From assembly GCA_038529355.1 (NCBI GenBank), contig JBCBDU010000008.1, positions 53,500-117,499 of the forward strand: a stretch of 64,000 bases of DNA, read 5' to 3'. Under the pieces are notes generated by a model. The model made no database searches and was not told where the DNA came from. It was given only the letters and a program-made list of their open reading frames with translations. Below are positions 28,493-36,813 of this stretch, one piece after another. The position numbers were made by a program, and so were the translations under genes. The number at the start of each line of letters is the position of its first letter. Position 1 is the first letter of the stretch. Source of the DNA: CALBPI01 sp038529355. Lineage in GTDB: Bacteria > Pseudomonadota > Gammaproteobacteria > Steroidobacterales > Woeseiaceae.

Positions 28493-29411
28493 AACTGTTC
28501 AGGTACTCGATCAACGCGGACGCCATTGAGTCGGCACCCTTTGTGAAGCCATAAGCATGCACTGCGCGCGCGGCCCGATCAAACCAGATTTGCACCGGTT
28601 GCGGTGCTTCCGGCATTGCCGCCGCCAACCAGATTATGGTGTCAGCGCCCTCAGCGGCATTGCGTAACAACGGTCGCAAGATCTTACGAAAAGTCGGTAG
28701 GCTTTGTTGCACACCGGCGGTATCCACCCAGCCCGGGTGCATTACATGGAATTGGCGGCCGGTCGGCCCAAAACGCTGCTGCCAGTAATCGGTCAATACG
28801 ACTTGCGCGCGCTTCTGCACGGCGTAGGCGGTTGTGCCATCGTGTTGGTCGGCAGCGTCGGTTGCCAGTTTGGTGATCGTCAGTGGCGCCATGTACATGC
28901 CGCCGGACGCAACGGTGACCACTGCGCCATCGGCTTTCAGAATATCGCGCTCGATCAGCGCTTGCGTCATCAGGTAAGGGTTGAGCAAGTTGGTGGCGAA
29001 CTGCCTATCGATGCCGGCTGCATTCGTCGCGTAGTCGTGCAGCATGACCCCGACATTATTGACGAGCACATCAACGTCGCCCACGTCTGCGATAGCGTCT
29101 ACCCAGTCAGAGACGGTGTTGGTTTCGGCAAGATCGGCACAAATTGTTGTCAGTCGCGGATGCCCGTCGGGCACTAGAGCGTCGAGTTTTTGTTGATTGC
29201 GGGCGATTGCGGTGACCGATGCGCCGTGCTCGAGGCAGCCTTTGACAACAGCGCTGCCAATACCGCCACTAGCGCCGGTGACAACGACATGTCGGCCGAC
29301 CAGTGCCTGGCCGATGGCGTTGAACCGACGTTTGCGCCACCGATAACCAATGCGCGTGAAGCTTGCGCCGAAGCGACCGTAAAACAGGATGATGCCAAGA
29401 AGAAGTCGCAT
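28458..29411 (-). CDS. Short-chain dehydrogenase/reductase with N-terminal hydrophobic segment
   Basis: 317 aa Rossmann-fold SDR. The cofactor motif is TGASGGIG (about 45-52), then NNVGV, and the catalytic YAVQK (Tyr and Lys). A hydrophobic N-terminus (MRLLLGIILFYGRF) may anchor it to the membrane. The layout recalls DHRS12-like SDRs. Substrate is unknown. The C-terminal 35 bp overlap the adaptor gene, which suggests co-expression. Confidence 0.88.
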   Translation of the reverse strand: MRLLLGIILFYGRFGASFTRIGYRWRKRRFNAIGQALVGRHVVVTGASGGIGSAVVKGCLEHGASVTAIARNQQKLDALVPDGHPRLTTICADLAETNTVSDWVDAIADVGDVDVLVNNVGVMLHDYATNAAGIDRQFATNLLNPYLMTQALIERDILKADGAVVTVASGGMYMAPLTITKLATDAADQHDGTTAYAVQKRAQVVLTDYWQQRFGPTGRQFHVMHPGWVDTAGVQQSLPTFRKILRPLLRNAAEGADTIIWLAAAMPEAPQPVQIWFDRAARAVHAYGFTKGADSMASALIEYLNSYDTSEPSTSPT

Positions 29412-29479
29412 GCGATGAGCCTAAAAAAAGGGGAACAATGGCGCAATGAGCGCTTGCCGGTTGGATTCGCTGTGCATCG

Positions 29480-30421
29480 TCAATCGGACTCACTGCCAAA
29501 CGCAGGCGTTGGGTCGGGTTTGCGCTCAAACGCCGCGATCGTCTGACCGGCGCGTTCGTAACCGAACTCAATCATTTCCTCGGCGCGGTCGAACTCCCAG
29601 AATTGACACAGATCGCGCGGCAAACGAATGACCATGTCAGGCTTGTACGCGGCCATTTTCAGTCGCGCAATGCCGTTTTGCATGACTTCGATCGTTTGCG
29701 TCGTCATGTCCAGGAAGCCAGGTGAATCGGTCTTGGGCTCACCGTCTTTGTTGGGGCGTAGCTTATCGATAAACGCGCGGATTTTTTGCTGATAGGGCTT
29801 GATGGGTTTTTCGGGGCCGTTTTCGCCCTTGCTGTCTTTTTTGGGATTGTGGCGCAGACCTTCGCGCGGGCCATTGAGGTCAACGGCGACCGTTAGCGTG
29901 CTGGGATGGTTGAGTGTCGGTGCAATCGGGATCGGGTTCACGAGGCCGCCATCGGCCAAAATTCGGCCATCAAGCGTTAGCGGTGATAGTAGCGTAGGAA
30001 TTGCCGTTGATGCCCGGATTGCGCTGAACAACGAACCGCGGCTTAGCCAGACTTCCGACTGCTCGCGAATATCTGTTGCAACTGCCGTGAAACCGATCGG
30101 CAATGACTCAATGCTTTGATCACCGATCAGTTCGCAGATCGCGTCAATGACTCTGTCGCCTTTGATGATTGACCCGCGGGTGAAGGAAAAGTCGAGCAAA
30201 CGCAGCATGTCACCGCGTTCGAGCTCGCGCGCCCAGACTTCATACTCATCCAGCTTGCCCGCCGCATAGATGCCGCCAACGAGCGCACCGATCGACGTGC
30301 CGGCAATATAGCCGATGTTGTAACCGGCTTCCTCGAGACGCCGGATAACGCCGATGTGCGCCAACCCGCGGGCGCCGCCGCTACCCAACGCCAAAGAAAT
30401 TGATGTGGTGGTTTCGCTCAT
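29480..30421 (-). CDS. Patatin-like phospholipase (RssA-like)
   Basis: 313 aa from the ATG at 30421. Motifs: oxyanion loop GSGGARG (13-19), nucleophile elbow GTSIG (Ser43) and catalytic DGG (Asp157). The basic linker (about 190-225) and C-terminal region are not family-specific. It is probably an intracellular lipid acyl hydrolase. An in-frame start at 30475 would add 18 residues with no support. It heads the minus-strand run towards the RND pump. Confidence 0.9.
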   Translation of the reverse strand: MSETTTSISLALGSGGARGLAHIGVIRRLEEAGYNIGYIAGTSIGALVGGIYAAGKLDEYEVWARELERGDMLRLLDFSFTRGSIIKGDRVIDAICELIGDQSIESLPIGFTAVATDIREQSEVWLSRGSLFSAIRASTAIPTLLSPLTLDGRILADGGLVNPIPIAPTLNHPSTLTVAVDLNGPREGLRHNPKKDSKGENGPEKPIKPYQQKIRAFIDKLRPNKDGEPKTDSPGFLDMTTQTIEVMQNGIARLKMAAYKPDMVIRLPRDLCQFWEFDRAEEMIEFGYERAGQTIAAFERKPDPTPAFGSESD

Positions 30422-30464
30422 CGGCGCCAGTGTGCCAAACCCGCCGCGGCGGCAACAGGAAAAT

Positions 30465-30511
30465 GTGTCCGCCAAAGTGTCCGCTTGTGTTGCAGCGGAC
30501 GTTAGTGTCCG
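30465..30511 (+). promoter_or_regulatory. Clustered TGTCCG half-sites, candidate upstream activator sequence
   Basis: GTGTCCG occurs three times as a direct repeat (30465-30471, 30477-30483, 30505-30511), and the reverse half-site lies at 30496-30500. GTCCGCT (30479-30485) and AGCGGAC (30494-30500) form a perfect 7 bp dyad. The cluster is centred about 90 bp above the -24 element of the sigma-54 promoter, where enhancer-binding proteins normally sit. The likely ligand is the NtrC-type regulator at 35467, by inference. Confidence 0.55.
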
Positions 30512-30573
30512 TTTGTCTGAAGTGAGAAAAATAAATTAGTGATCAAAAACAATGGTTTATGGATTTTTCAAAG

Positions 30574-30590
30574 TTGGCACATGGCTTGCA
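30574..30590 (+). promoter_or_regulatory. Sigma-54 (-24/-12) promoter
   Basis: TTGGCACATGGCTTGCA matches the sigma-54 consensus YTGGCACG-N4-TTGCW at all conserved positions except one (A for the G after GGCAC). The invariant GG (30576-30577) and GC (30588-30589) have the required spacing. A start near 30600 leaves a 20-25 base leader with GGAG at 30612-30615 and the ATG at 30623. The promoter drives the efflux operon that ends with an NtrC/NtrY pair. Confidence 0.8.
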
Positions 30591-30622
30591 GTTACTTTCG
30601 TGAACGTAATTGGAGCCTTGTC

Positions 30623-30844
30623 ATGCAACTCGAAACCCGCATCCGAATCAAAGCCCTTGCTTTTGGCGCGCTACTGGTTTTCGCTGAAGTCGCTATTGCT
30701 GCAGCGATGTCCTGGTGGCAGACACAGTCAGGCGCAGGCAACACTGGTTTTGCTCAGGTGGCGGGTAGCCTTGTCGAATTCGGCTGGCCCTATGTGCTGC
30801 GCATCCGCTGTGAACTGCCTGGCCTGCTTGCAGAGCTGTTCTGA
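30623..30844 (+). CDS. Small membrane protein of unknown function, first gene of sigma-54 operon
   Basis: 73 aa, not recognised. The ATG at 30623 is preceded by GGAG at 7 bp spacing. A basic N-terminus (MQLETRIRIK) leads into a hydrophobic helix (about 10-31), and the remainder is short with one Cys. It may be a signal peptide with a small secreted peptide, or a single-span membrane protein. It overlaps the adaptor gene (TGATG), so translation is coupled. Position right behind the promoter and good ribosome-site spacing support it as real. Confidence 0.65.
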   Translation: MQLETRIRIKALAFGALLVFAEVAIAAAMSWWQTQSGAGNTGFAQVAGSLVEFGWPYVLRIRCELPGLLAELF

Positions 30845-32154
30845 TGGCCGTCCACCGATTGAGCGATATCGATAAGGCCAGTGCAGGCGCTATGCGTGAT
30901 ACCGCCGCACAGGATCGACCCATCGAGCGTCGCGGTCGCGCGCGCTGGCAGTGGACTGTGCTCATCGTTGTTGCGCTTGCCGCTGGCATTGGCCTGATAT
31001 CAAGCGCCAACACGTGGTTGCGCACCGACGTATCGGTGCCCAAAGAGCGCGTGCGCACAGCGGCCGTGACACGCGGGCTGTTCGTGCGTGATGTCGCTAT
31101 TCAGGGCGATGTGGTCGCGGCGATTAAGCCGACCGTGTTTGCGCCATCGGCCGGCCGTGTCCGGTTGCAGGTTCGCGCCGGTGACCGTGTGACTCACGGG
31201 CAGGCGCTAGCCGAAGTGGCAAGCCCCGTGCTCGATGCCGAGCTGAGTCGCGCGAAGGCAGCGTTGGCCGAGCAGCAAACGCAGGCAGAGCGCGAACAGA
31301 TTCTTGGTAAGCAACAGGATCTCGCTAACCGGCAGGCCGTGGATCTTGCCGAGGTCGCGGTTACCGCGGCAGCGCGTGAATTGCGGCGTGCTGAAGCGTC
31401 GTGGGAATACAAGGTGATCGCGTTGCAGGATCTTGAACAGGCCAGGGACGAACTCGCACGTGCCCAGCTCGAATATCAACACCGGCTTGCGGACGCGGAA
31501 CTTTATCGCGAGCAACGCGCGTTTGAGCAGCGCACGAAGGCCCTGTCTGTTGAGCAGCAGGCGCTCGCCGTCGCCGAATTGCAGCGCCAACGCGATGCAC
31601 TGAACATTGTGTCGCCAGTCGATGGCATCGTCGGCGACTTGAGCGTTGAAGACGGCGCCGCCGTAAGCGCTGACGCTGCATTGATGACGATTGTCGATTT
31701 GTCGCAGATGGAGCTGGAAGTGCCGTTGGCACAGGGCTACGCGGACGACATATCGGTAGGTATGGGGGCAACGGTGAGTTATGCCGGTCAGATCTATCCG
31801 GCCGTAGTGGCTGCGATCTCGCCCGAGGTCGCCAACAACTCGGTACGCACGCGCTTGCGGTTCGCTGACGCTCAGCCTGTCGGCTTGCGCCAGAACCAGC
31901 GCTTGACGGGCCGGATTGAGATTGAGCGACTCGACGATGTCCTGATGGTGCCGCGCGGTCCGTTTTTTGACAGCGGCGCCGGTCGCACCGTGTACCGGAT
32001 CGATGGTGACTTTGCGGTGCGCACGCCGATCGTCAGCGGCGCTGCGAGTGCCGGATTTATCCAGATTATCGACGGACTGTCGGCGGGCGATGAGATTGTC
32101 GTCTCAGCGACCGATGAATTTGACGGGCGGGATCAGATCCTGCTCACCGAGTAG
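30844..32154 (+). CDS. Efflux ABC transporter periplasmic adaptor (HlyD/MacA-like)
   Basis: 436 aa. One N-terminal TM helix (about 38-57) follows a charged cytoplasmic tail; then a split biotinyl-lipoyl domain (GRVRLQVRAGDRVTHGQ and IVSPVDGIVGDLSVEDG) flanks a long coiled-coil hairpin (about 135-255) rich in Gln, Glu and Ala. Beta-barrel and membrane-proximal domains end the protein. It is the adaptor of the ABC system encoded next, analogous to MacA. Confidence 0.9.
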   Translation: MAVHRLSDIDKASAGAMRDTAAQDRPIERRGRARWQWTVLIVVALAAGIGLISSANTWLRTDVSVPKERVRTAAVTRGLFVRDVAIQGDVVAAIKPTVFAPSAGRVRLQVRAGDRVTHGQALAEVASPVLDAELSRAKAALAEQQTQAEREQILGKQQDLANRQAVDLAEVAVTAAARELRRAEASWEYKVIALQDLEQARDELARAQLEYQHRLADAELYREQRAFEQRTKALSVEQQALAVAELQRQRDALNIVSPVDGIVGDLSVEDGAAVSADAALMTIVDLSQMELEVPLAQGYADDISVGMGATVSYAGQIYPAVVAAISPEVANNSVRTRLRFADAQPVGLRQNQRLTGRIEIERLDDVLMVPRGPFFDSGAGRTVYRIDGDFAVRTPIVSGAASAGFIQIIDGLSAGDEIVVSATDEFDGRDQILLTE

Positions 32155-32177
32155 ACGTTACGCCAGGGAGCGAAAGC

Positions 32178-32897
32178 ATGTTGAAAATGAACGATGTAAG
32201 CAAAATCTATACTGCCGGATTGATAGAAACGCATGCGCTGCGCAGCCTGTCATTGCAAGTCGACGATGGTGAGTTCGTGGCAGTGACCGGTCCTTCCGGA
32301 TCAGGCAAGACGACGTTCTTGAACATCGGCGGGTTGCTTGAGGCGCCCAGCAGCGGTAGCTACCATTTGGATAGTGTTGACGTGTCGAAACTGAATGATG
32401 CCGACCGTTCGCGTATCCGCAATGAAAAAATTGGCTTCATATTTCAGGGATTTAATTTGATCCCGGACTTGAACATTGCCGATAACGTGGATGTGCCATT
32501 ACGGTATCGCCGCTTGCCAGCAGCCGAGCGCAAGCGCCGCATTGATGAGGCACTCGAACTCGTCGGCTTGACGTCGCGTAAACAACACCTGCCGTCGCAA
32601 CTATCAGGCGGACAGCAGCAGCGTGTTGCAATTGCACGCGCAATCGCCGGTGAGCCGAAATTGATTCTTGCCGATGAACCCACTGGCAACCTTGATTCAC
32701 TGATGGCACGGCAGGTCATGGAATTGTTGGAGAGCATCAACGAAGCGGGCACGACGATCATTATGGTCACCCATGACCCGGAACTGGCGCGACGTGCAGG
32801 TCGCAATATTCATTTGCTGGATGGCCAGGTGTCGGACTTCCAGCCGCTCGATCCGCCGCCGGAAGAAGCGGACAAAGATATTGCCGACGTTGCCTGA
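32178..32897 (+). CDS. ABC transporter ATP-binding protein (LolD/MacB type)
   Basis: 239 aa. Walker A GPSGSGKTT (about 39-47), Q-loop FQGFNLIPDLN, signature LSGGQQQR, Walker B LILADEP and switch His in VTHDPE. The type VII (MacB/LolD/FtsE) family couples to FtsX-like permeases, two of which follow. AGGGAG precedes the ATG. A Pro/Glu/Asp-rich tail (about 222-239) is an extension. Confidence 0.94.
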   Translation: MLKMNDVSKIYTAGLIETHALRSLSLQVDDGEFVAVTGPSGSGKTTFLNIGGLLEAPSSGSYHLDSVDVSKLNDADRSRIRNEKIGFIFQGFNLIPDLNIADNVDVPLRYRRLPAAERKRRIDEALELVGLTSRKQHLPSQLSGGQQQRVAIARAIAGEPKLILADEPTGNLDSLMARQVMELLESINEAGTTIIMVTHDPELARRAGRNIHLLDGQVSDFQPLDPPPEEADKDIADVA

Positions 32898-32907
32898 GGT
32901 CATTGCC

Positions 32908-34218
32908 ATGCTGAAATATTACTTTCGCCTTGCCTGGAGCAGCATCCGGCGCAATCCGTTACTGACGATGTTGATGATTGGTGCGATCGCGCTGGGCATC
33001 GGTGTATCAATGACAACGCTGACGCTGTACTACGTGATGTCGTCCAATCCACTGCCGTTCAAAAGCGAGCAGGTCTACGCCGTGCAGCTGGACGCGTGGG
33101 ATCCTGAGGAGCCTTACTACGACGACGACTCGCCGCCACCGCAACTGACTTACGGCGACGCCGCAGCAATGATGCGATCGGATATTCCGACCTATCAGGC
33201 AACGATGATCAGCCGCGGTTTTTCCGTTAAGACGGATCAACCGGAGGCACGCCCGCAACGGGTCTCGGGGCGTGCAACCTATGGCGATTTCTTCGCGATG
33301 TTCGACGTGCCGTTCGCCTATGGCACCGGGTGGGATCGTGCGGCAGATGACGCCGCCGAGCGCGTCGTCGTGCTCAGCAAGGATGCTAACGAGAAATTCT
33401 TTGGCGGCACCAATTCGGTTGGGGAGGTGATCTACATGGACGAGCAGCCGTTCCGCGTTGTCGGTGTTTTGGCCAGTTGGCGCCCGGTGACGCGCTTTTA
33501 CGATCTGAACACAGGCGCGTTCAATGATCCTGAGGATGTGTACGTGCCATTTCTTGTACCCATTTCGCTGGAGTATGGGGCGTTCGGCAATACCAATTGC
33601 TGGAAGCCGGAGAATATCGAATCGTACGAGCAGTTCCTGCAAAGTGAATGCATCTGGGTACAGCACTGGGCGCAGCTGGACTCTGCCGCCCAGAAGGCCG
33701 AATTCCTGGCCTTTATGGACGGCTACGCGGCAGAGCAAAACGCGCTGGGCAGATTCGCCCGGCCGCGCAATAACCGGTTGAGCACAGTGACGGAGTGGCT
33801 AGACGCGCGTGAAGTGGTCAGTGCCGACAATACGTTGCTTGTCGTCTTGTCATTCATGTTCCTGTTGATTTGTCTGCTCAACACCGTCGGCTTGATGCTG
33901 GCGAAATTCATCAACCGAGCGCCGTTGGTCGGGGTGCGCCGCGCACTCGGTGCGAGCCGCCTTGATGTGATCAGTCAACATGCCGTTGAAGTGCTGATTG
34001 TCGGTATTGGCGGCGGGCTTGTTGGTTTGTGTTTCGCGTACCTCGGTTTGCTTGCTGTTCGCAGCTGGTATGAGGGCTACGAGTATCTTGCGAAACTCGA
34101 TGTGACGATGATGTTGGTTGCGATTGCGCTGGCGATCAGTGCGGCATTGCTAGCTGGCTTGTATCCGACCTGGCGAATCAGCCGTATTCAACCGGCTGTA
34201 CATCTGAAAACGCAATAA
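32908..34218 (+). CDS. ABC transporter permease (FtsX/MacB_PCD), first copy
   Basis: 436 aa from the ATG at 32908 (GAGGT upstream). TM1 (about 20-42), a large periplasmic MacB_PCD domain (about 43-310) and three C-terminal TMs (about 312-425) with the VRRALGASR and YPTWRISRIQP motifs of FtsX permeases. The periplasmic domain has a Cys-containing insert and an acidic run, PYYDDDSPPP, near residue 70. It probably pairs with the permease that follows as a heterodimer. Confidence 0.9.
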   Translation: MLKYYFRLAWSSIRRNPLLTMLMIGAIALGIGVSMTTLTLYYVMSSNPLPFKSEQVYAVQLDAWDPEEPYYDDDSPPPQLTYGDAAAMMRSDIPTYQATMISRGFSVKTDQPEARPQRVSGRATYGDFFAMFDVPFAYGTGWDRAADDAAERVVVLSKDANEKFFGGTNSVGEVIYMDEQPFRVVGVLASWRPVTRFYDLNTGAFNDPEDVYVPFLVPISLEYGAFGNTNCWKPENIESYEQFLQSECIWVQHWAQLDSAAQKAEFLAFMDGYAAEQNALGRFARPRNNRLSTVTEWLDAREVVSADNTLLVVLSFMFLLICLLNTVGLMLAKFINRAPLVGVRRALGASRLDVISQHAVEVLIVGIGGGLVGLCFAYLGLLAVRSWYEGYEYLAKLDVTMMLVAIALAISAALLAGLYPTWRISRIQPAVHLKTQ

Positions 34219-34232
34219 CTGGAGGATCAAAC

Positions 34233-35429
34233 ATGGAAATCAGACCTATTCTCAGTACGTTGATGCGTAACCGCACAGGCGCAATCCTGATTGCGCTGCA
34301 GATCGCATTGACGATGGCCGTCATCATCAATTCGGTTTTTATCATTCTTGAGCGCCGCGATACGATGGCAAGACCCACAGGAATCGATATCGATGAACTC
34401 GTCATCACCCGGGTGTCTACCGTTGGAGATGACTTGAACGTTCGCGAGTTGATTGAGAATGACATGCGCGTGCTTCGCGGCATCGACGGCGTGTCGGCGG
34501 TGACGAAGATATCGACCATGCCGTTGAGTGGCTCCGGCAGCAGCACATCATTGCGGTCCGGTGATCAGCAAGACAGCCCGTCATTCAATATCGGCTACTA
34601 TCAGGGAGACCGGCATGTGCTGGATACACTGGGTGTCGAGATTACGCGCGGCAGGTGGTTCGCGGAAACCGAAATTATCTACGACCCTGCGCAAGGTTTG
34701 GATCCCGCGGTGATTGTCCTCGCGGATTCAACCGCTGAGGCCGCGTTCGGTGATGGCGACCCGATCGGTAGATTTATCTATACGAGCACCGGCAATCCTA
34801 TCGAAGTCATCGGCACCTATGACCAGATGTCCCGGCCTTGGTACAACTGGGGTGATTTCTACGATACGGCAATCTATCCGCATGTTGAGCTGAATTACTT
34901 GTATGCCCTGCGCGTGGCGCCCGGCCGCGCGGATGAGTTGGTGCCGACCATCGAGCAAACGTTGGCTGACGTTGATCCGGATCGGCTGGTCGGTGGCACG
35001 CAAACCATGCGCAGCGTTGTCGACGAAACCTACCAGCGGGATGTTGCGATGAATCGCATGTTAGCGATTGTCATGTGTCTCGTCGTCGTGATTACGGCAT
35101 TGGGGATCATAGGCTTGGCTAGTTTCAGCGTCGCGCAAAGGCGTCGTCAGATTGGCACACGACGTGCTGTCGGCGCGCAGAAATTTCATATTCTCAGATA
35201 TTTTCTTGTCGAAAACTGGCTGATTACAACTGGTGGTATTGTGCTGGGGCTGGTGTTGTCTTTTGTCATCAACAATCATCTGGTGCAGACCTATAATTTC
35301 GCCAAACTAGACGCCGTATATGTGCCGGTTGTGGTGCTGGGTTTGTGGTGCGTCGGTTTGCTGGCAACGTTGGGTCCGGCGCGCAGCGCGGCGCAAATTG
35401 ATCCTGCCATCGCGACTCGTAATGTCTGA
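34233..35429 (+). CDS. ABC transporter permease (FtsX/MacB_PCD), second copy
   Basis: 398 aa with GGAGG before the ATG. Same topology as the preceding permease: TM1 (about 18-38), periplasmic domain, three C-terminal TMs, and the coupling segment QIGTRRAVGAQK. Two different permeases with one ATPase gene indicate a heterodimeric mechanotransmission-type transporter that acts on periplasmic substrates. Confidence 0.9.
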   Translation: MEIRPILSTLMRNRTGAILIALQIALTMAVIINSVFIILERRDTMARPTGIDIDELVITRVSTVGDDLNVRELIENDMRVLRGIDGVSAVTKISTMPLSGSGSSTSLRSGDQQDSPSFNIGYYQGDRHVLDTLGVEITRGRWFAETEIIYDPAQGLDPAVIVLADSTAEAAFGDGDPIGRFIYTSTGNPIEVIGTYDQMSRPWYNWGDFYDTAIYPHVELNYLYALRVAPGRADELVPTIEQTLADVDPDRLVGGTQTMRSVVDETYQRDVAMNRMLAIVMCLVVVITALGIIGLASFSVAQRRRQIGTRRAVGAQKFHILRYFLVENWLITTGGIVLGLVLSFVINNHLVQTYNFAKLDAVYVPVVVLGLWCVGLLATLGPARSAAQIDPAIATRNV

Positions 35430-35466
35430 CGCCCGATAACTGTCAAGCAGGAGAAACGAATTACTT

Positions 35467-36813
35467 ATGTCCAACGTACTGATCATTGATGACAACGACG
35501 GTGTGCGCGAAGCGCTGCAGTTGCTACTTGAGTTGCATGAACTCACGGCGTTCTGTGCAGCGTCACCGCGAGAAGGTCTCGCAATCCTGTCGCGTGAATG
35601 CATCAACCTGGTCATTCAGGACATGAATTTTGCCGAGGAGAAGACCTCCGGCGCAGAAGGTGTTGCGCTTTTTGGAGAGATTCGTAAGCGTTGGCCGGAT
35701 GTGCCCGTTATTTTGTTGACCGCATGGACCAGCCTGGAGACTGCCGTTGATCTTGTTAAAGCGGGCGCGGCCGATTATTTGGGCAAGCCCTGGGATGACA
35801 ACCGTCTGATAACGACAGCGCGTAATTTGCTGGAATTGCAGCACACGCGCGAGCAAAACCGGCAAATGCTGGCAGAACGCAATGCGTCGCGCGCGGCATT
35901 GGCGGAACAGTATGAGTTGTGTGGCACCGTGTATCGCAGTCAGGCGATGCACGAGTTGATTGCACTGGCGTGTCGCGTTGCCCCCTCTGACATTGCCGTG
36001 ATGATTACCGGTGCGAATGGTGCGGGCAAAGAGAAACTGGCGGAGATTGTCCAAGCGAATTCGCTGCGCCGCGCGCAGCCCTTCGTGCGCGTTAACGCTG
36101 GCGGCCTGCCGGGTGATCTGTTGGAGGCCGAATTGTTCGGTGCAGAGGTGGGCGCCTATACCGGTCTGACCAAGGCTCGCATTGGTCGATTTGAAGCGGC
36201 CGATCAGGGGACCTTGTTTCTGGATGAAATCGGCAATCTGTCGGCAGAAGGTCAAAACCGCCTGTTGCGTGTCTTGCAAAGCGGTGAATTTGAACGTCTT
36301 GGCAGCTCTACAACACGCAAGGTCGACGTGCGCATCATCAGCGCGACCAACGCGGATTTGCGCAAGGCGATCGACGAGGGCAGTTTCAGGGAAGATTTGT
36401 ACTACAGGCTCAATGTTATCGAGCTGTGCGTGCCATCGCTACGCGAGCGCCCAAGTGATATCGCTGCGCTGGCTGCCACCTTTCTCGGCGAAGAGCGACA
36501 GCTCAGTGATGCTGCGGTGCGATTGTTGGAGCAGCAATCGTGGCCAGGCAACGTGCGCGAGTTGCAAAACCTGATGTCGCGCGTGGCGGTTTTGGCTGAT
36601 GGTAATGTCATTGACGCAGACGTGCTGGGCTTGGCGCCGGCGGAACGCGAACACCTGTTGCCCGAACCCACTGAGGACGACATTCGTCGCGCGCTGATGC
36701 GCAACGGCGATGTGGTCGCGCGAGCCGCACGCGAGCTAGGCATGAGTCGACAAGCGTTGTATCGACGCATGGTAAAGTACGGCCTGCATGACAAGCGCTC
36801 GCCAAACCGTTAA
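35467..36813 (+). CDS. Sigma-54-dependent response regulator (NtrC family) with variant GAFTGA loop
   Basis: 448 aa. Receiver domain (LIIDDND, phospho-Asp52 in IQDMNF), AAA+ domain with Walker A GANGAGKE (182-189), Walker B TLFLDEIG (249-256), sensor I ISATNADLR and arginine finger REDLYYRLN, then a Fis-type helix-turn-helix (about 415-445). The sigma-54 contact loop reads GAYTGL (229-234) instead of GAFTGA; the terminal Leu is unusual. It lies in the operon behind a sigma-54 promoter, which points to autoregulation. Confidence 0.92.
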   Translation: MSNVLIIDDNDGVREALQLLLELHELTAFCAASPREGLAILSRECINLVIQDMNFAEEKTSGAEGVALFGEIRKRWPDVPVILLTAWTSLETAVDLVKAGAADYLGKPWDDNRLITTARNLLELQHTREQNRQMLAERNASRAALAEQYELCGTVYRSQAMHELIALACRVAPSDIAVMITGANGAGKEKLAEIVQANSLRRAQPFVRVNAGGLPGDLLEAELFGAEVGAYTGLTKARIGRFEAADQGTLFLDEIGNLSAEGQNRLLRVLQSGEFERLGSSTTRKVDVRIISATNADLRKAIDEGSFREDLYYRLNVIELCVPSLRERPSDIAALAATFLGEERQLSDAAVRLLEQQSWPGNVRELQNLMSRVAVLADGNVIDADVLGLAPAEREHLLPEPTEDDIRRALMRNGDVVARAARELGMSRQALYRRMVKYGLHDKRSPNR

